Shown in pieces: positions 1-10,633 of a stretch of DNA of 64,000 nucleotides (positions are counted from its first letter, which is position 1; each line of letters opens with the position of its first letter). Origin of the DNA: Sphaerosporella brunnea (Eukaryota; Ascomycota; Pezizomycetes; Pezizales; Pyronemataceae); contig VXIS01000214.1 of assembly GCA_008704415.1 (NCBI GenBank), positions 20,965-84,964 of the forward strand, in the 5' to 3' direction. Made by a program: the position numbers and the translations under genes. Below the pieces are notes generated by a model. That model was not told where the DNA came from. It saw only the letters and a list, made by a program, of their open reading frames with translations, and ran no database searches.

Positions 1-278
1 GATGTCGTCGGCCCAGGTCGCCATTACCGCGGAGATGCGTGGACTCGTCGTTTCGATGCAGCGCAACACGTGGCCGTATATGCTGGCCGCACGTCTCGCC
101 AGGAAGTCGTAAGTTGGACGATGCCGCATGCGAGCGGCGCGCGTTCGCATGTTTCCTTCGGCCTTGATCGTGAGAATGAAAAAGGCGACCAGTGCACCTC
201 GATCTCCGCTTGCAGGGCGGAAAACACATCGTCGGCGGCTGTGAGCACAGCCCGTGCAGTGCTGCTCGGTTCGTTCAT
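1..278 (-). CDS. Partial unknown gene cut by left window edge
   Basis: On the reverse strand a start codon at 278 opens a frame beginning MNEPSSTARAV. A different reverse frame, read from about 186 to the window edge, stays open for some 60 codons and looks more protein-like (it includes RPTYDFLARRAASIYGHVL). A very short intron (GTGCAC to ATCAAG, about 35 nt) or a frameshift between the two would join them. No domain is recognised. The protein continues beyond the window, so neither function nor length can be judged. The join is an inference; only the two open frames are seen. Confidence 0.25.
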
Positions 279-1499
279 GACAGGGTAGGAGAGGTCTGGG
301 TCGCGGTGCGGGTGGTGCTATGTATCTCGTGACGACGTGAGTGTTTTCAGCTCCACGCGAGGTGTGAAGGCTGTGAGGGTTGGGCCATCAGGGTTAATCT
401 GGTACGTGTTATGAACTCAGCCAACTGAGCACTCTGTATCGAACTCCGTCCCTCGCACGCCAACTCCAACGTACATGAAGAACCCCTCCACTTAGCGATG
501 CTCCCGGGATTCTCTGGCTGTCGCCCTAAAGCCTAATGGGGTTTCGCGGCCTCGATTGTTGGGGCTTCATTTTGGAAGACATGCTGGCTTCGTCTGGCGA
601 CCCACGATGCCGATTCGGGGACATAAGCACAGCTGGGTGGGCGAACGGGTTTCCACTACGTTGGTAGTTTTTTCACGATTGCGACGCCGCGCATGCATGC
701 ACTGCATGTCAGGGCCGTCGACGTGGCCTTCGCTCCCTCACCGATGCGGCTTCCACGCGTTCTCCTAACATGAACAGCGTGGTAAGTAAAGTCCCTGACC
801 AGTGACCAGTAGATGGCGCAAGATGAAATAAGATCAGAGATATGCCTAAAGCGCCAGCTTGCGCGCCTGGCCGCTTCACTGGTCGTCACGCGACGCCGCT
901 TGAGGCGTATCTCTTATCACTATCGACTGATATCTACTATCAATTGGGAGTGGGCGTGATACATGACGCGCATCAGGGTTACGGACGTCTGCAGATAAAC
1001 CACTGGTTTAGCCCACCGCGATTATCGTCCTTCACGTCGTATTGTGACCTATAGTTGTCTATGGCTACAACACGCTCCAAGTGCGTTTGTACCATCAGCT
1101 GCGGCAACAAAAAAACGCGAGCACCAAGCAAACGGCCCAAACCGGCAACTACGAAAATGCGGCTTCCAAAAAGCCGGTCACCGTGAATCAGCATGCGTAG
1201 TTGCTTGCTCATTCCGGTACCACGCACTTCTAATCGGGTTCCTTGACGAACGGCGATGTCGTCGACACAAGTTCCGTGCTTCATGGAAGGCCCACTCTCT
1301 CGTAGGTGACCGAGTGCTTGTCGGACATAGCTTCCTGGGGCGCACGGGGGCTGATCAATACAGGCTCCACCATATCTTCGCACGGCGAGATGGTAAGCAG
1401 CCGTGCGATTGTACAGCAGTCCGGCGCGTGCCATGGTTTTCCAGTTCGCGAAGAGGATTTGGCAATGATCAGTCGATTTCAGATCAGAAGGGATGCAGG
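279..1499. other. Gene-poor stretch, nothing recognised
   Basis: No gene with recognisable domains is visible. A long reverse open frame (979-1680) crosses the duplication boundary near 1500. Its 5' end is the only part shared with the second duplication unit, and it starts with a GTG rather than an ATG, so it is probably fortuitous. Confidence 0.3.
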
Positions 1500-1768
1500 A
1501 GCAACTGCAGGAGTGGTGCCGCCGCGGCGATGATAGCAACAAACCTCGCTTGTGATCATCTTGTCGGCGGTAGACAAGGGGCTGTTTGAGGATCGAGGAA
1601 GAGGCCGACATCCTGAGCTGATGGTTCAGGTGGTGACCAGTAATGGCCATGTTAGCGCATTCGAAATATGTCGAAGACACAGGAACAATGGACGATCGCG
1701 GGGTGAGTGACGCATTTCATCCGGGCGCAAGATCTTGTCAGCATACATGAGGTATCAAAACATCCCAA

Positions 1769-1864
1769 GTGTATAGCTCAATGGTCGAGCGTGCCGCCCT
1801 TCAGGATCCTTCCGAACACTGGAGTTCGATAGGCACGACCCGGGTTCGAATCCCGGTGTACACA
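1769..1864 (+). tRNA. tRNA-like gene with intron, copy 1 (anticodon unassigned)
   Basis: The sequence folds as a class I tRNA. The seven-pair acceptor stem is GTGTATA with TGTACAC, followed by discriminator A. The D arm is GCTC/GAGC, the anticodon stem GTGCC/GGCAC, and the T arm CCGGG-TTCGAAT-CCCGG, which also supplies a perfect B box. A T-run that could end polymerase III transcription begins about 10 nt downstream. The anticodon loop is expanded to 36 nt, implying an intron, and contains a small CGAAC/GTTCG hairpin. In the simplest fold no U33 can be placed, so I cannot assign an anticodon. It may be a tRNA pseudogene or tRNA-derived repeat. CCA is not encoded, as is normal in eukaryotes. 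Confidence 0.55.
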
Positions 1865-2132
1865 GCCTCTTTTTTTTTTTCGTTCCTACGAGTTCTGCGA
1901 TCGCTGAGCGCTGTGACTGTGGCAAACCGGGTTACACCGCTACTTCAGGGTTGTGGCTCCACTCTTTTAATCTTGCAGTCGAACACATCACGATATGGCT
2001 GTCCGCATAACCCGTAGAGGGGACTATATCCCTGCTTTAGGACCGATATAATCCTTGATCTTGCAACTGAGTGCATATACATTCAACTTGACCAAGTGCT
2101 GTCCAAACTTCTACCATCGCGACACTGCCCCC

Positions 2133-2760
2133 ATGTGCCCTCGCCCAACGCCGGAAAAGACAGCCGCGATGGTTTCGGACGCTGTTATTGCGCTCCACTG
2201 CGACGCTATCGATACTGTGAGTGTTCCTGGCCGTGGTGGATGGGAGCAGAATAATATTCACTGCAGGGTCACGCACGTCGGCGTTGCTCCTCCAGCTGTT
2301 CATGCGGTGATAACCGGCATCACGGCGGAGACAATGAATGACTCGTCACCGCTATTCTTGGTCAATATCACCACGAACCACGCCACTGGCAACTATAGTG
2401 AGCTGTGCATGCCGACGCGGGACACTCTCTTTTTCATGGCCACCGCGCACGTCGGCGATGGAGGACAGCACAGGGGCACGCTCTAGGGCCACCCTGGCCG
2501 TTGCTGGTGTTGGCGGTTACCGAGGAATCAAATTGTGGATAGACGGCGTCATTTACCTCCAAGGTTCAGCCAAGTTCAAGGCCGCAGCTTTGTCTACCAT
2601 GATCCGTGCCGCAACTACCTCGTTCATACTGTTCGATCGCGATCCAGAGCGTTTGAATCGATCATCTGATCCCACAATACTTTGCCCATATGCAACGTCC
2701 AACTCGACCTGCTACGGAATCGCAAAGCGCGGTCGCGGTAGACCAAACCACGTCGCCTGA
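2133..2760 (+). CDS. Hypothetical two-exon gene
   Basis: A start at 2133 (MCPRPTPEKTAAM) opens a frame to 2397. A GTGAGC donor at 2398 and a CACAG acceptor ending at 2473 would remove 76 nt and join it in frame to an open region ending at the stop codon at 2758-2760, giving about 183 residues. The product is rich in short hydrophobic stretches such as HAVITGIT and GIKLWIDGVIYL and ends in a basic RGRGRP tail. No domain is recognised. The same start context (ATG-TG-CC, then TPE and TAA) recurs at 8300 in duplication unit 2, where the reading frame is lost within about 20 codons. The intron is inferred from consensus and frame only. Confidence 0.3.
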
Positions 2761-3830
2761 ATGATCCTGTCTACCGCCTCAAGACTCTCAACTGTTGAGT
2801 AGAGCTGGAAATCACGACACCCACCAGAGTGCAATCACAAACGGGTGGGTGCGTCAGCGTTTTGCTGATCATTGACGTTGCCAACTGAGTCCCCAGCCTC
2901 GCTGCGCAAGGTTTTGGCCAGTAACTAGCCACACAGGGGGTGCCATGGCTCGGGACGTCTACCCTAACTCCCAGGAAGTTCAAAGTCCTCTCGCCTTCGG
3001 TGTATGTGGACGCATCAAGCATGCTATGTGGACGAGAGCTGACTGGCCTGGGTTGAGCTTGTGCGACACCTTCTGCTTCAGTGGCAGGCGCAAAGCGTGG
3101 CAGGCGTCGCTCGCCAGTGCTCCTGGCGGGTTTCGACAGTTATGCCAGTTGCTGCTTCGAATGGCATCAAGTAGCGAGCTGTAGCTACGTCTGCACGGCC
3201 TCCGCCATATGAGAAGGGGCCCCAACGATGCCCTGTTACCCGTGTTCCCTTAAAAAAACTACAACCCACGGATCGAAAGCCTTCTTCAAAACCTTACAGG
3301 TTTCTATGCGCGCAGTTGAGCATGGTGAACGCTTCTCATCCACCGTCTTCTTGAGACGCGAGTGAAGAGCGTGAACTGCGCCGAAATCTATCGCTCCTGG
3401 TCCAAAGTTGTGTCAGTTTTGGGTTTAAAGGGATCAACTAACGAGCTGCACGCCCGCATGCACAGCGTCGGCCATCTTAAAAGGGCCCCGGATGATGCCC
3501 TTTTCCCCGTGCAGACAGGAGGAGTGCCAAGGGACTTCCGTACGAAAGGGTAACAGACAGCGTGCAAGAACTGCAGCCGACACGACAATCAAGAGGCAGA
3601 GACGAGAGACGCTACGCACGGGGTCGAATTTTCGAGGGTGGAACAGATGCATTCAGAATGAAATACGACGGTTCAGTGCAGAGAAAGGAGAACAACGAGG
3701 CGGAAGCGAAGGCGCCGTCATACATCAAAATGCTCGCGCGCAGCCACTTGCCCCGATTGCTAATCGCGAAGCCCAACAGAACCCAAAAACAAACCCATCG
3801 GAGCAAAAAAGAATAATCGTGGCTCGGAGC
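2761..3830. other. No gene recognised; diverged direct repeats
   Basis: Nothing coding is recognised. Two related stretches, about 3185-3245 and 3445-3525, share the pattern GGCC(A/C)...AAGGGGCCCC or AAGGGCCCCGGATGATGCCC and look like diverged direct repeats. A basic, Lys/Glu-rich frame around 3660-3740 resembles one near 40330-40380 (the residues AEAKAP are shared). Confidence 0.3.
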
Positions 3831-3935
3831 CAACGCACAGCCCCACACAACCTTGTTCCAAACTTGCGCCGTGACAGATGTACAATTTGGAACAGCCTAT
3901 TCAAAGACAGACCTACCTTCGCGGGGCGCCGCCCA

Positions 3936-4172
3936 TCAAGCGGCGACGAGACGCCGGGGGTTGAGCGGAACGCGAACCATAGCCAGCGTCAGCAAGTCTG
4001 AACCCAAACCAGTGTGAGAGGAGGTGGTAGAGGAAACCTGGGTGGTGGCAGCAATGGTGGACTGGGCAGCAGGGCCGGAAGCACCTATGGCGGGGAAGCC
4101 GTCGGCGGAGGTGGTGGCGGTCGTTCCTGACAGGAAATACACAGCCCTAACCTGACCCTTCGCCTTTGACAT
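3936..4172 (-). CDS. Small Ser/Thr/Ala-rich hypothetical protein, copy 1
   Basis: A reverse frame of 78 codons starts at a genuine ATG with MSKAKGQVRAVYFLSG and continues as a low-complexity Thr/Ser/Ala/Gly-rich chain. The start and first 12 residues are preserved in unit 2 (start at 9084), although the downstream part diverges through an insertion of about 300 bp. Conservation of the start across the two units is the only argument for it being real. No domain, signal peptide or partner can be named. It may simply be duplicated non-coding DNA. Confidence 0.2.
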   Translation of the reverse strand: MSKAKGQVRAVYFLSGTTATTSADGFPAIGASGPAAQSTIAATTQVSSTTSSHTGLGSDLLTLAMVRVPLNPRRLVAA

Positions 4173-4773
4173 CTCTGACAGTGGGATAAGACGATCACCT
4201 CATGGCTGGAATCATACGGTATCTGATGATCTGACGATGTCTACCAACGGTGTTCTGCGACTATGTAGCGTTCATTGATTGAAGGCGCTGGTGCTGGTCA
4301 GTATTTTCAGTCATCGGCCAACCAGGCTATGGGCTCCTCGGGCTATGAAGAAGTGACGAATATCACTTCACTGTTGCCTCACTGGGTATCATTCTGTACG
4401 AATTCTCGCCTTTCGCTTACAAAGACGCAGACAGCCAGACCGGGAATATCGAATTTTGTGCCGACAATCGACAAAACTGGTGCTTGTAGGCGAGCAGCCT
4501 TTTACAAGGCTGATAGCCTGACCTGCACGAACTCTATCGATGACATCGAATCTTAGGTGCTCCGATATCGCAACCTACGCGGCTGCAACAATAGCAACCC
4601 GGCCTTCGCGACATCAGATGAACAACAGGTAATGGTAAAGGCCGGCACAATGGGACTTACCGGGATGATCGAGAGGAGCCGCTGGTGGAGTGCTGGGTCA
4701 TTTTCATCGCTCACACTCGTAATCGTGAGACATCACCCTTCATTTGGTTCCTCACATTCCTTGTATTATTTCA

Positions 4774-5528
4774 TATTGATAGACACAAGCCGACCCGAGC
4801 CTGAAAATCTCGAGCTTTGGCTCGAACGATAGTACAATTTATGATATACGGGCCGGTAAATAAGAGGTTGCACATAGCGACATTAGAGACGTCGCTATAC
4901 GTCGCTATGCTGATACATATCCCATAGATCTGGTCCGGAATCAAAGCTTTCTAGCTCAATTTCCTGTTCTGCTCTGCCTCCATGCACTTGCGCCGCCCTC
5001 GTGCGGATGCTCCTGGCCAGCACCATGGCCACCATGGCCAACACTATGGGCACCATCCCCGCCTTCAGGGTGGTCTGACTGTGAGTAAACGGTGCTGTGA
5101 CCGGCCGCTCTGCATGGTCGTCGGACCCTCGCTCTGCCTGGCTGCCGAGCCCTGGGCATCCTCGCTATTGAAAGCATCCTTAACCTGTCTCTGTTCATCG
5201 GCGGCATCCGTGCAGTTTGTAGAATTATTGTTGATGCCGTGAAGCTTCCAGTCGTCGAGCCAGCGTTTGAGCAGTAAAACTACACTGATGCAATTCCACA
5301 GAATATTCTCGATCAACCCGCCTTGGCCACGCACTTTCCATCATGGCCCGCCGACGGGGTATATCCCCCTACCTAGCTAGCTAACTATTAGAAAAAAGGC
5401 TCGAGCAAGTTCTCGGCTCGTCAGGCAACAGGCTCGAGCCGGCTCGGCTTGCCGAAGTGTCAGGTTTCGCTCGGCTTGCTCGAGGCTCGAGCCTTTAGCT
5501 CGAGCCGGCTCGGCTTATGTCCATCACT
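4774..5528. mobile_element. Non-autonomous hAT-like element with CTCGAGC-rich ends
   Basis: This block interrupts unit 1 relative to unit 2, where the flanks are joined (CATTCC-TTTTAGTATTTCACTC near 9660). The ends form imperfect inverted repeats: GATAGACACAAGCCGA on the left and, reversed, GATGGACATAAGCCGA on the right. The flanks TTATTTCA and TAGTATTTTA look like a degraded 8-bp target duplication. Subterminal sequence is packed with CTCGAGC and GGCTCG motifs. The same terminal style, CAGTGATGG followed by CTCGAGC-rich sequence, is seen at 26604-27511, which retains hAT transposase sequence. No transposase is recognised here. Confidence 0.6.
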
Positions 5529-5719
5529 AGTATTTTACCTGCCGCTTTTTCTATGGTCATGTCACTTGATCCCGACATTATCTGCGCAATGGCGCGATAT
5601 GGGGTTACGAGTGAACATCCGTGTGGTGACCACACGGTGTGCAATCATTAGTACAGCGCCACTTAATGTAAAGTCATACGTAGGTTGCAGTCAAGGAGTA
5701 TGTGTGTGAAACACGGCGC

Positions 5720-6045
5720 AGTTGCTTTCATTCAGTGTCGTCGATATAGCTCCTCCACGGCTCCGCTTCAGAATGATAGAGATGTGCAGTCGCTTCACTC
5801 CAAAATCCGACGATCGGAAATTTAGGCTTGAGCCTGCGGAAAAGCCACCGTAACACGCCACCCAAAAACGCCACACCAACTGCATTATATAGTGAATGGC
5901 TCCGCTCCAGATCCTAGAGCTGCGTAGTCGTTCCGCAATATCGGCGCTAAAGCTCCTCAATGGCGCCGCTCCGGAATGCTAGAGCTGCGCAGTCGCTCCG
6001 CAGTATCGTCGCTAAAGCTCCTCCACGGCTCCGCTCCGGAATGCG
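5720..6045 (+). repeat. Tandem repeat, roughly 65-bp unit
   Basis: Repeated units contain GCTCCGCTCCGGAATG, TAGAGCTGCG(C/T)AGTCG and GCTAAAGCTCCTC. Clear copies lie at about 5893-5955 and 5956-6040, and a diverged copy at about 5745-5800. GC-rich CTCCGCTCCGGA words of this kind are typical of dispersed non-coding repeats. No coding function is implied. Confidence 0.55.
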
Positions 6046-6475
6046 CCCCGCATCACAGCTAATCACTCACTATTTTCTGCGTTGTGCCACAGTGAAAGCC
6101 ACCGCGAAAGCCACCGCGGCGCTACCGTGTTTGAGGCCCTGTTTGCTTTATATAGTTATAGATATATGAAGCAGCAACCGCAGATGTGGCTTCGTGATGG
6201 TTCCGCCGCGCCGACGATGCCAGAGATGCTGGCTTGTGATCATGTTGTCGACGGTAGATAAGAGGAAAGCGGGTGGAATTGCAAAGGGGGTATTTTACGG
6301 TCAAGGCAGAGGCCAATATTTTGCTGATAATTCAGTTGGTGACCAGTTATGGTCACGTTAGTGCATTCGACAGATGTTGAAGCCACAGAGAACAATGGAG
6401 GATCTCGGGGTGAGTGATGCATTTCATCAAGGCGCATGTTCTTGTCAGCATACATGAGGTTTCAAAATATCCCAA

Positions 6476-6571
6476 GTGTATAGCTCACTGGTCGAGCGTG
6501 CCGCCCTTCAGGATCCTTCCGAACACTGAAGTTCGATAGGCACGACCCGGGTTCGAATCCCGGTGTACACA
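6476..6571 (+). tRNA. tRNA-like gene with intron, copy 2
   Basis: Identical in length (96 nt) to the copy at 1769. It differs at only a couple of positions, in the D loop (CTGG instead of ATGG) and in the intron. All stems are preserved, including GTGTATA/TGTACAC and the T arm, and a longer T-run follows. Flanking sequence upstream and downstream is more diverged than the gene itself, which suggests selection on the tRNA-like part or a recent homogenisation. The anticodon problem is the same as in copy 1. Confidence 0.55.
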
Positions 6572-6743
6572 GCCTCTTTTTTTTTTTTCGTTCCTATGAG
6601 TTCTGACTGTGGCAAGCCGGCTTACACCGCTACCTGAGTGTTGCGTCCGCAGCCTGGCTAGAATTTTAACTGACCATCGGTCACGCGTCCCTGGTGGAAA
6701 GCGACGTGTCGCTGTTGGCCTGGAGTCCTTCAACGCCCCCAGG

Positions 6744-7167
6744 CAGTGTTCTCAGTAGCCAGCCCAAACAACCGGGCGGGCTGGGCCGGCTGCTTTAAGC
6801 AGCCAGCCCGGCGGGCTTTTTGCATCAGCCCAAACGGCGCAGCCTGCTTTCGGGCCAGCCCGGCTGCCGGAGCTTTGAGTGATCTCCGGTGAAGACCGGC
6901 CACTGCAAGTGGCGGGGTTCAGTCGGCGCCGATAGACTTATCAAGATCTGTGATGTTATACTAAACTCCTATCTAGTGATCTCCTCCTCGTCATCATTTT
7001 ACACGGCGAACGTCTTTGTGTACTTTTCATTTCATAGCAGTAGTTTACATCACGGTGGTCATATTTGTCGTCATTGTGGGCTGCAGCCCAAACAGCCGGG
7101 CGGGCTTTTGATCAGCCCACATCCGCCCAACGCAGCCGGCCGGGCGGGCTGGCTGTTGAGAACACTG
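6744..7167. mobile_element. hAT-type MITE (424 bp) with 8-bp target duplication
   Basis: The element begins CAGTGTTCTCA and ends TGAGAACACTG, forming a perfect 11-bp terminal inverted repeat that continues imperfectly into GC-rich AGCCAGCCC-type sequence. It is flanked on both sides by the 8-bp direct repeat CCCCCAGG (6736-6743 and 7168-7175), the hallmark of hAT insertion. The interior has no recognisable transposase, so it must be mobilised in trans. Confidence 0.85.
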
Positions 7168-7702
7168 CCCCCAGGTGGCCTCTGGTGTGTTGTGGGAAAC
7201 CCGGGTAACCTTGAGCCTCAACCTCGAGCATTTAGGTAGACCTTCCCTCGATCTCAATTAGACATCACGTTCGATACACATCAGGTGTGCGTATACAATC
7301 CCTCTCATATATCCCACGACCAATCTTAATTTTCTTCCATTCGAACATACCGTATTACCTCACTCAAGAGTCACACCTCTGTTTGGGCAATTTTCATCCT
7401 AATTTGGAAGCTTTTCGACGTTTAAGGCTCCAAAAGCTCGAAATCAGGACTCAAAGCGCCTCAGAATCGCACATAGAAAATATTTCATACATTTTGGAGT
7501 GAGTCGAAAACGCGCTGGTATGCGCCAAGGCCGCTTAAAAGTGTGACTCTTAAGTGAGATAATGCCGTATCACGATAAGGCTGTTCTCATAAGCCGTGAC
7601 CGGGACTATATCCTCTATAAGACACCATCTTGCACCTCAGTGCATATACATTCAACTTCACCTAGTGCTGTCTAAACTTCCTACCATCGCGACACTGACC
7701 GC

Positions 7703-8023
7703 GGCGTCACGATACTACCAGCTACGGCTCAATAAGGCACCAACGGCACCATACCTGCTTTGGACAACCAGACGGACGGACGACGAGTGCTACTTCTGCA
7801 CCAAAAAGTCGAAACAGACACGAGAGCACCTCTTCAAGAAGTGCGCAAGTGGCGCAGGGAGCAGGATGTGATGTGGAATACGATCCGGGCCGCTACCAAG
7901 CAGACGGGCAAGAAGGGCAGCGGGTGGAGAAAGACAACAACTCCTATAAAAGCCATTATGGCAGACGAGCGCTCCACCGCAGCAATCTTGGACTTCCTGG
8001 CTTGCACTGATGTGGGCAAGTGA
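7703..8023 (+). pseudogene. LINE pol C-terminal fragment, frameshifted
   Basis: The first frame gives ASRYYQLRLNKAP, then CYFC and REHLFKKC, a C-x2-C ... H-x4-C zinc-knuckle arrangement of the kind found at the C-terminus of fungal non-LTR retrotransposon polyproteins. At about 7848 the frame shifts by one. The second frame continues with RKWRREQDVMWNTI and ends DERSTAAILDFLACTDVGK before a stop at 8023. The pattern TREHLF..C, RREQD, DER..AILDFL is typical of the region after reverse transcriptase and RNase H. The reverse transcriptase itself is absent. Confidence 0.75.
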
Positions 8024-8285
8024 CGGCTATACCAGATGCAGAATAGGCGACCGCGGGAGTGATTAGATGGCCGGAGAGGCTATCAAAATGATTTTGACTA
8101 ATTTTTTTTTTCTTTGTCCAAATACACGCTTCTCCTTTGTCCTCTCTTATGTCATCTCTTATGTCTTTTCTTTAAGACACGCCCGTCTGTGGGCACATGA
8201 GGTCCAAGGGTAGACTTTGTCATTTACCTGTATGTCATGGCCGCAAGCGGCCGAATACATCATGATTAAAACAAAACAAACAAAA
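7703..8285 (+). mobile_element. 5'-truncated LINE insertion
   Basis: The insertion is flanked by a 14-bp direct repeat, GCGACACTGACCGC, at 7689-7702 and 8286-8299. It ends in an A-rich tail (AAAACAAAACAAACAAAA), as left by target-primed reverse transcription. The homologous site in unit 1 (near 2120) lacks it. Only the extreme C-terminal part of the pol protein is retained, so this is a dead-on-arrival copy. Confidence 0.85.
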
Positions 8286-8736
8286 GCGACACTGACCGCA
8301 TGTGTCCTTACGCAACGCCGGAACACACAGCCGCGAGCCAACGGACTCGTTCCAAACTTGCGCCGTAACAGATCAGAGACCGACCTACTTCTTGGGGCGC
8401 CGCTCACAGCCCGAAAACGACGTCCGCACTGAGGCTGCACGGCGACCTGATCGCCAGCAACATCGGAAGCACTGCAGGAGTCGGCACGTGCCTGTGTGGT
8501 GGAATGACCAGGTGTTGGAACACCGCTCATCAAGCGGCCACGAGACACCGCGCGTTGAGCAGAACGCGAACCATAGCCAGCGCCAGCAAGGGTGAGCCCA
8601 AACCAGTGTGAGAGGAGGCGGTAGAGGAAACCTGGCGGTAGCAGCAATGGTGGCGTGAGCAGCAGGGCCGGAAGTACCTATGGCGGGGAAGCCGCTGGAG
8701 GAGGTGGTGGCTGTCGTTCCTGCGCAAACGTCGACA

Positions 8737-9084
8737 TCACAGCGACGACCAACGACCTCCTCGAACAGTGGGTTCTGTCTCGCGAAATTTGAGTCTCAAA
8801 ATTGAGGTTGGCTGCTTCATCCTTCTTCTTAGCCTCATTGATACAGATGCGGCCACCTTGGGCCTCAACGCTCGCTCTCGCGGTGCGGATTTCAACGACC
8901 AATCTCTCTTCCTTCTGCGGCTTCGTGTGGCCAGCTGCGGCTTCGTGGGTTGCCCCTTCGGTGCAGCGCCGGGAGCCGGGTTTTGGCAGTGTCCGTAGAA
9001 ATCCAGACATTGGGCGGCAATAGGCAATACAAGACGGTCCGACAGGACATAGACAGCCCTAACCTGACCCTTCGCCTTTGACAT
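8737..9084 (-). CDS. Hypothetical protein, copy 2 of the 3936-4172 frame
   Basis: A reverse frame starting at 9084 repeats the MSKAKGQVRAVY start of copy 1, then diverges after residue 15 into a basic, Arg/Lys-rich sequence of about 115 residues. The sequence matching copy 1's Ser/Thr/Ala tract (GFPAIG, GPAA, ATIAAT) is found further along, at about 8650-8727, in another frame. Either an intron or an insertion separates the parts. No domain is recognised; it may not be a gene. Confidence 0.15.
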   Translation of the reverse strand: MSKAKGQVRAVYVLSDRLVLPIAAQCLDFYGHCQNPAPGAAPKGQPTKPQLATRSRRRKRDWSLKSAPRERALRPKVAASVSMRLRRRMKQPTSILRLKFRETEPTVRGGRWSSL

Positions 9085-9760
9085 CTCTGACAGTGGGATA
9101 AGACAATCACCTGATGGGTGGAATTATACGGTATCTGTTGATCTGACGATGCCTACCGACGGTGTTCTGCGACTATGTAGCGTTCATTGATTGAAGCTGG
9201 TGCTGGTCAGCATTGTCAGTCATCGGCCAACCAGGCTATGGGCTCCCCGGGCTATGAAGAAGTGACGAATATCACTTCACTGTTGCCTCACTGGGTATCA
9301 TTCTGTACGAATTCTCGCCTTTCGCATACAAAGACGCAGACAGCCAGACCGGGCATTTTGTGCCGAAAATCAAGAAAACTGGTTTTGTAGGCGAGCAGCC
9401 TTTTACAAGGCTGACATCTTGACCTGCACGCACTCAATCGAAGACATCGAATCTTAGGTTGTCCGATATTGCAACCTACGCGGCTGCAACAACCACATCA
9501 AATGAGCAATAGGTAATGGTAAAGGCCGGCACAATGGCACTTACGCGATGATTGAGATGATCCGCTGATGGAGTGCTGGGGTCATTTTCATCGCTCACCG
9601 GCGCCATTGGGCTCCACTCGTAATCGTGAGACATCACCCTTCATTTGGTTCCCCACATTCCTTTTAGTATTTCACTCGCCGTTTTCCCTATGGTGATGTC
9701 ACTTGATCCTGAGCTTATCTGCGCAGTGGCGCGATATGGGGTGATAGAGATGCGCTTGTT

Positions 9761-10379
9761 CTATCCTGTATGGTCGCTCCGGGAGGTCACACACATATTT
9801 AAGTCTGTAACTTTTCGAGCATGTTGGGAGACATCATCCTCATCATTACTACGCTCCCAGTTCAGCATTTAGCTGCCAGAATTTGACAATGGTTCAACCA
9901 TTCTTCGTCCCACTCTGTCCAGGTGAATATCCCATTCTGTGCCCCCTCTTCAGTCCCAGACCACCGCAACATGCGGCCATAGAAAGGTAAAAACAGCGAA
10001 AATACTACTATCATCTCGGCGGTGAAGTCAGATCTACCTCCATAAATGCGACATTATGCCCTGCCTCCCAAGATGGTGGAAAGGGGACAGGATCGTGCGG
10101 CCGGTTCCGATGTTGCGAGGTCAGGTCGACGCGCGAGGTGTGGGATGCTTTATGATGGCGAGCACCGAGTGCGGCTGTTGTTGTAGACAGCGAGGACTGC
10201 GAGGGAAGAGACGGAGACATCGACTGCCCCTGTCTTCATGGCCTGGACGCGTTTCGACGTGTGTTCATTGCAACAAGTATGATCCACCCGCCACCGGTCA
10301 GCGAATCAAGCGGCAACAGAGTATTGGTGCCGTCTTTGAGATGGCGGTGGAAAGTTGTCGGAAAACACAGGGACTTACT
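9761..10379. other. No gene recognised
   Basis: A forward frame spans 10056-10517 but has no recognisable domain, and its 3' part overlaps the duplicated 5' flank of the nuclease-kinase locus. Nothing else can be supported here. Confidence 0.3.
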
Positions 10380-10633
10380 CCGCAAGCCATTTCTTCCTGT
10401 GTGCGTGGGGTACCACATACAGGAGTTATACCTCATGTCTGTCAGCACACACGATCACTCACCAAGGCAGGGCTTGGGAAGCAAATTTATAAGAAGGGCT
10501 TCATCAACATCCGATGAATAGTCAGCGAACACAGCGCACACCGCCCAACCAAGACAACCGCGCCCAGTACAACACTTCTCAAGGCCTTGAGCGTCGCAAA
10601 ACCGAACAACTCGCCCTCAGTACAGCTTCCGAG

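Larger units (their letters stand above)
1500..5650 (+). repeat. Segmental duplication, unit 1
   Basis: This interval is collinear with 6190-9760. Shared stretches occur at 1540-1900 against 6225-6630 (tRNA-like gene and its flanks), 2026-2165 against 7595-8330, 3840-4770 against 8340-9670, and 5530-5610 against 9660-9745. Divergence is moderate, with substitutions and small indels throughout, so the duplication is not recent. Unit 1 uniquely carries the 4774-5528 transposon-like insertion. Boundaries are approximate. Confidence 0.75.
6190..9760 (+). repeat. Segmental duplication, unit 2
   Basis: Collinear with 1500-5650 and in the same orientation, so the two units are a tandem pair about 4.7 kb apart. 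It contains the second tRNA-like gene and two insertions absent from unit 1: a hAT MITE at 6744-7167 and a LINE fragment at 7703-8285. Each insertion carries its own target-site duplication, so both arrived after the duplication or were lost precisely from unit 1. Confidence 0.75.

Noticed and set aside
979..1680. 233-codon reverse open frame
   Set aside because: It begins with GTG, crosses a duplication boundary, is not maintained in unit 2 and shows no domain.
1774..1858. Selenocysteine or leucine tRNA reading (TTCA or CAG in the loop)
   Set aside because: The acceptor stem has seven pairs, there is no long variable arm, and the stems needed for those loops do not form.
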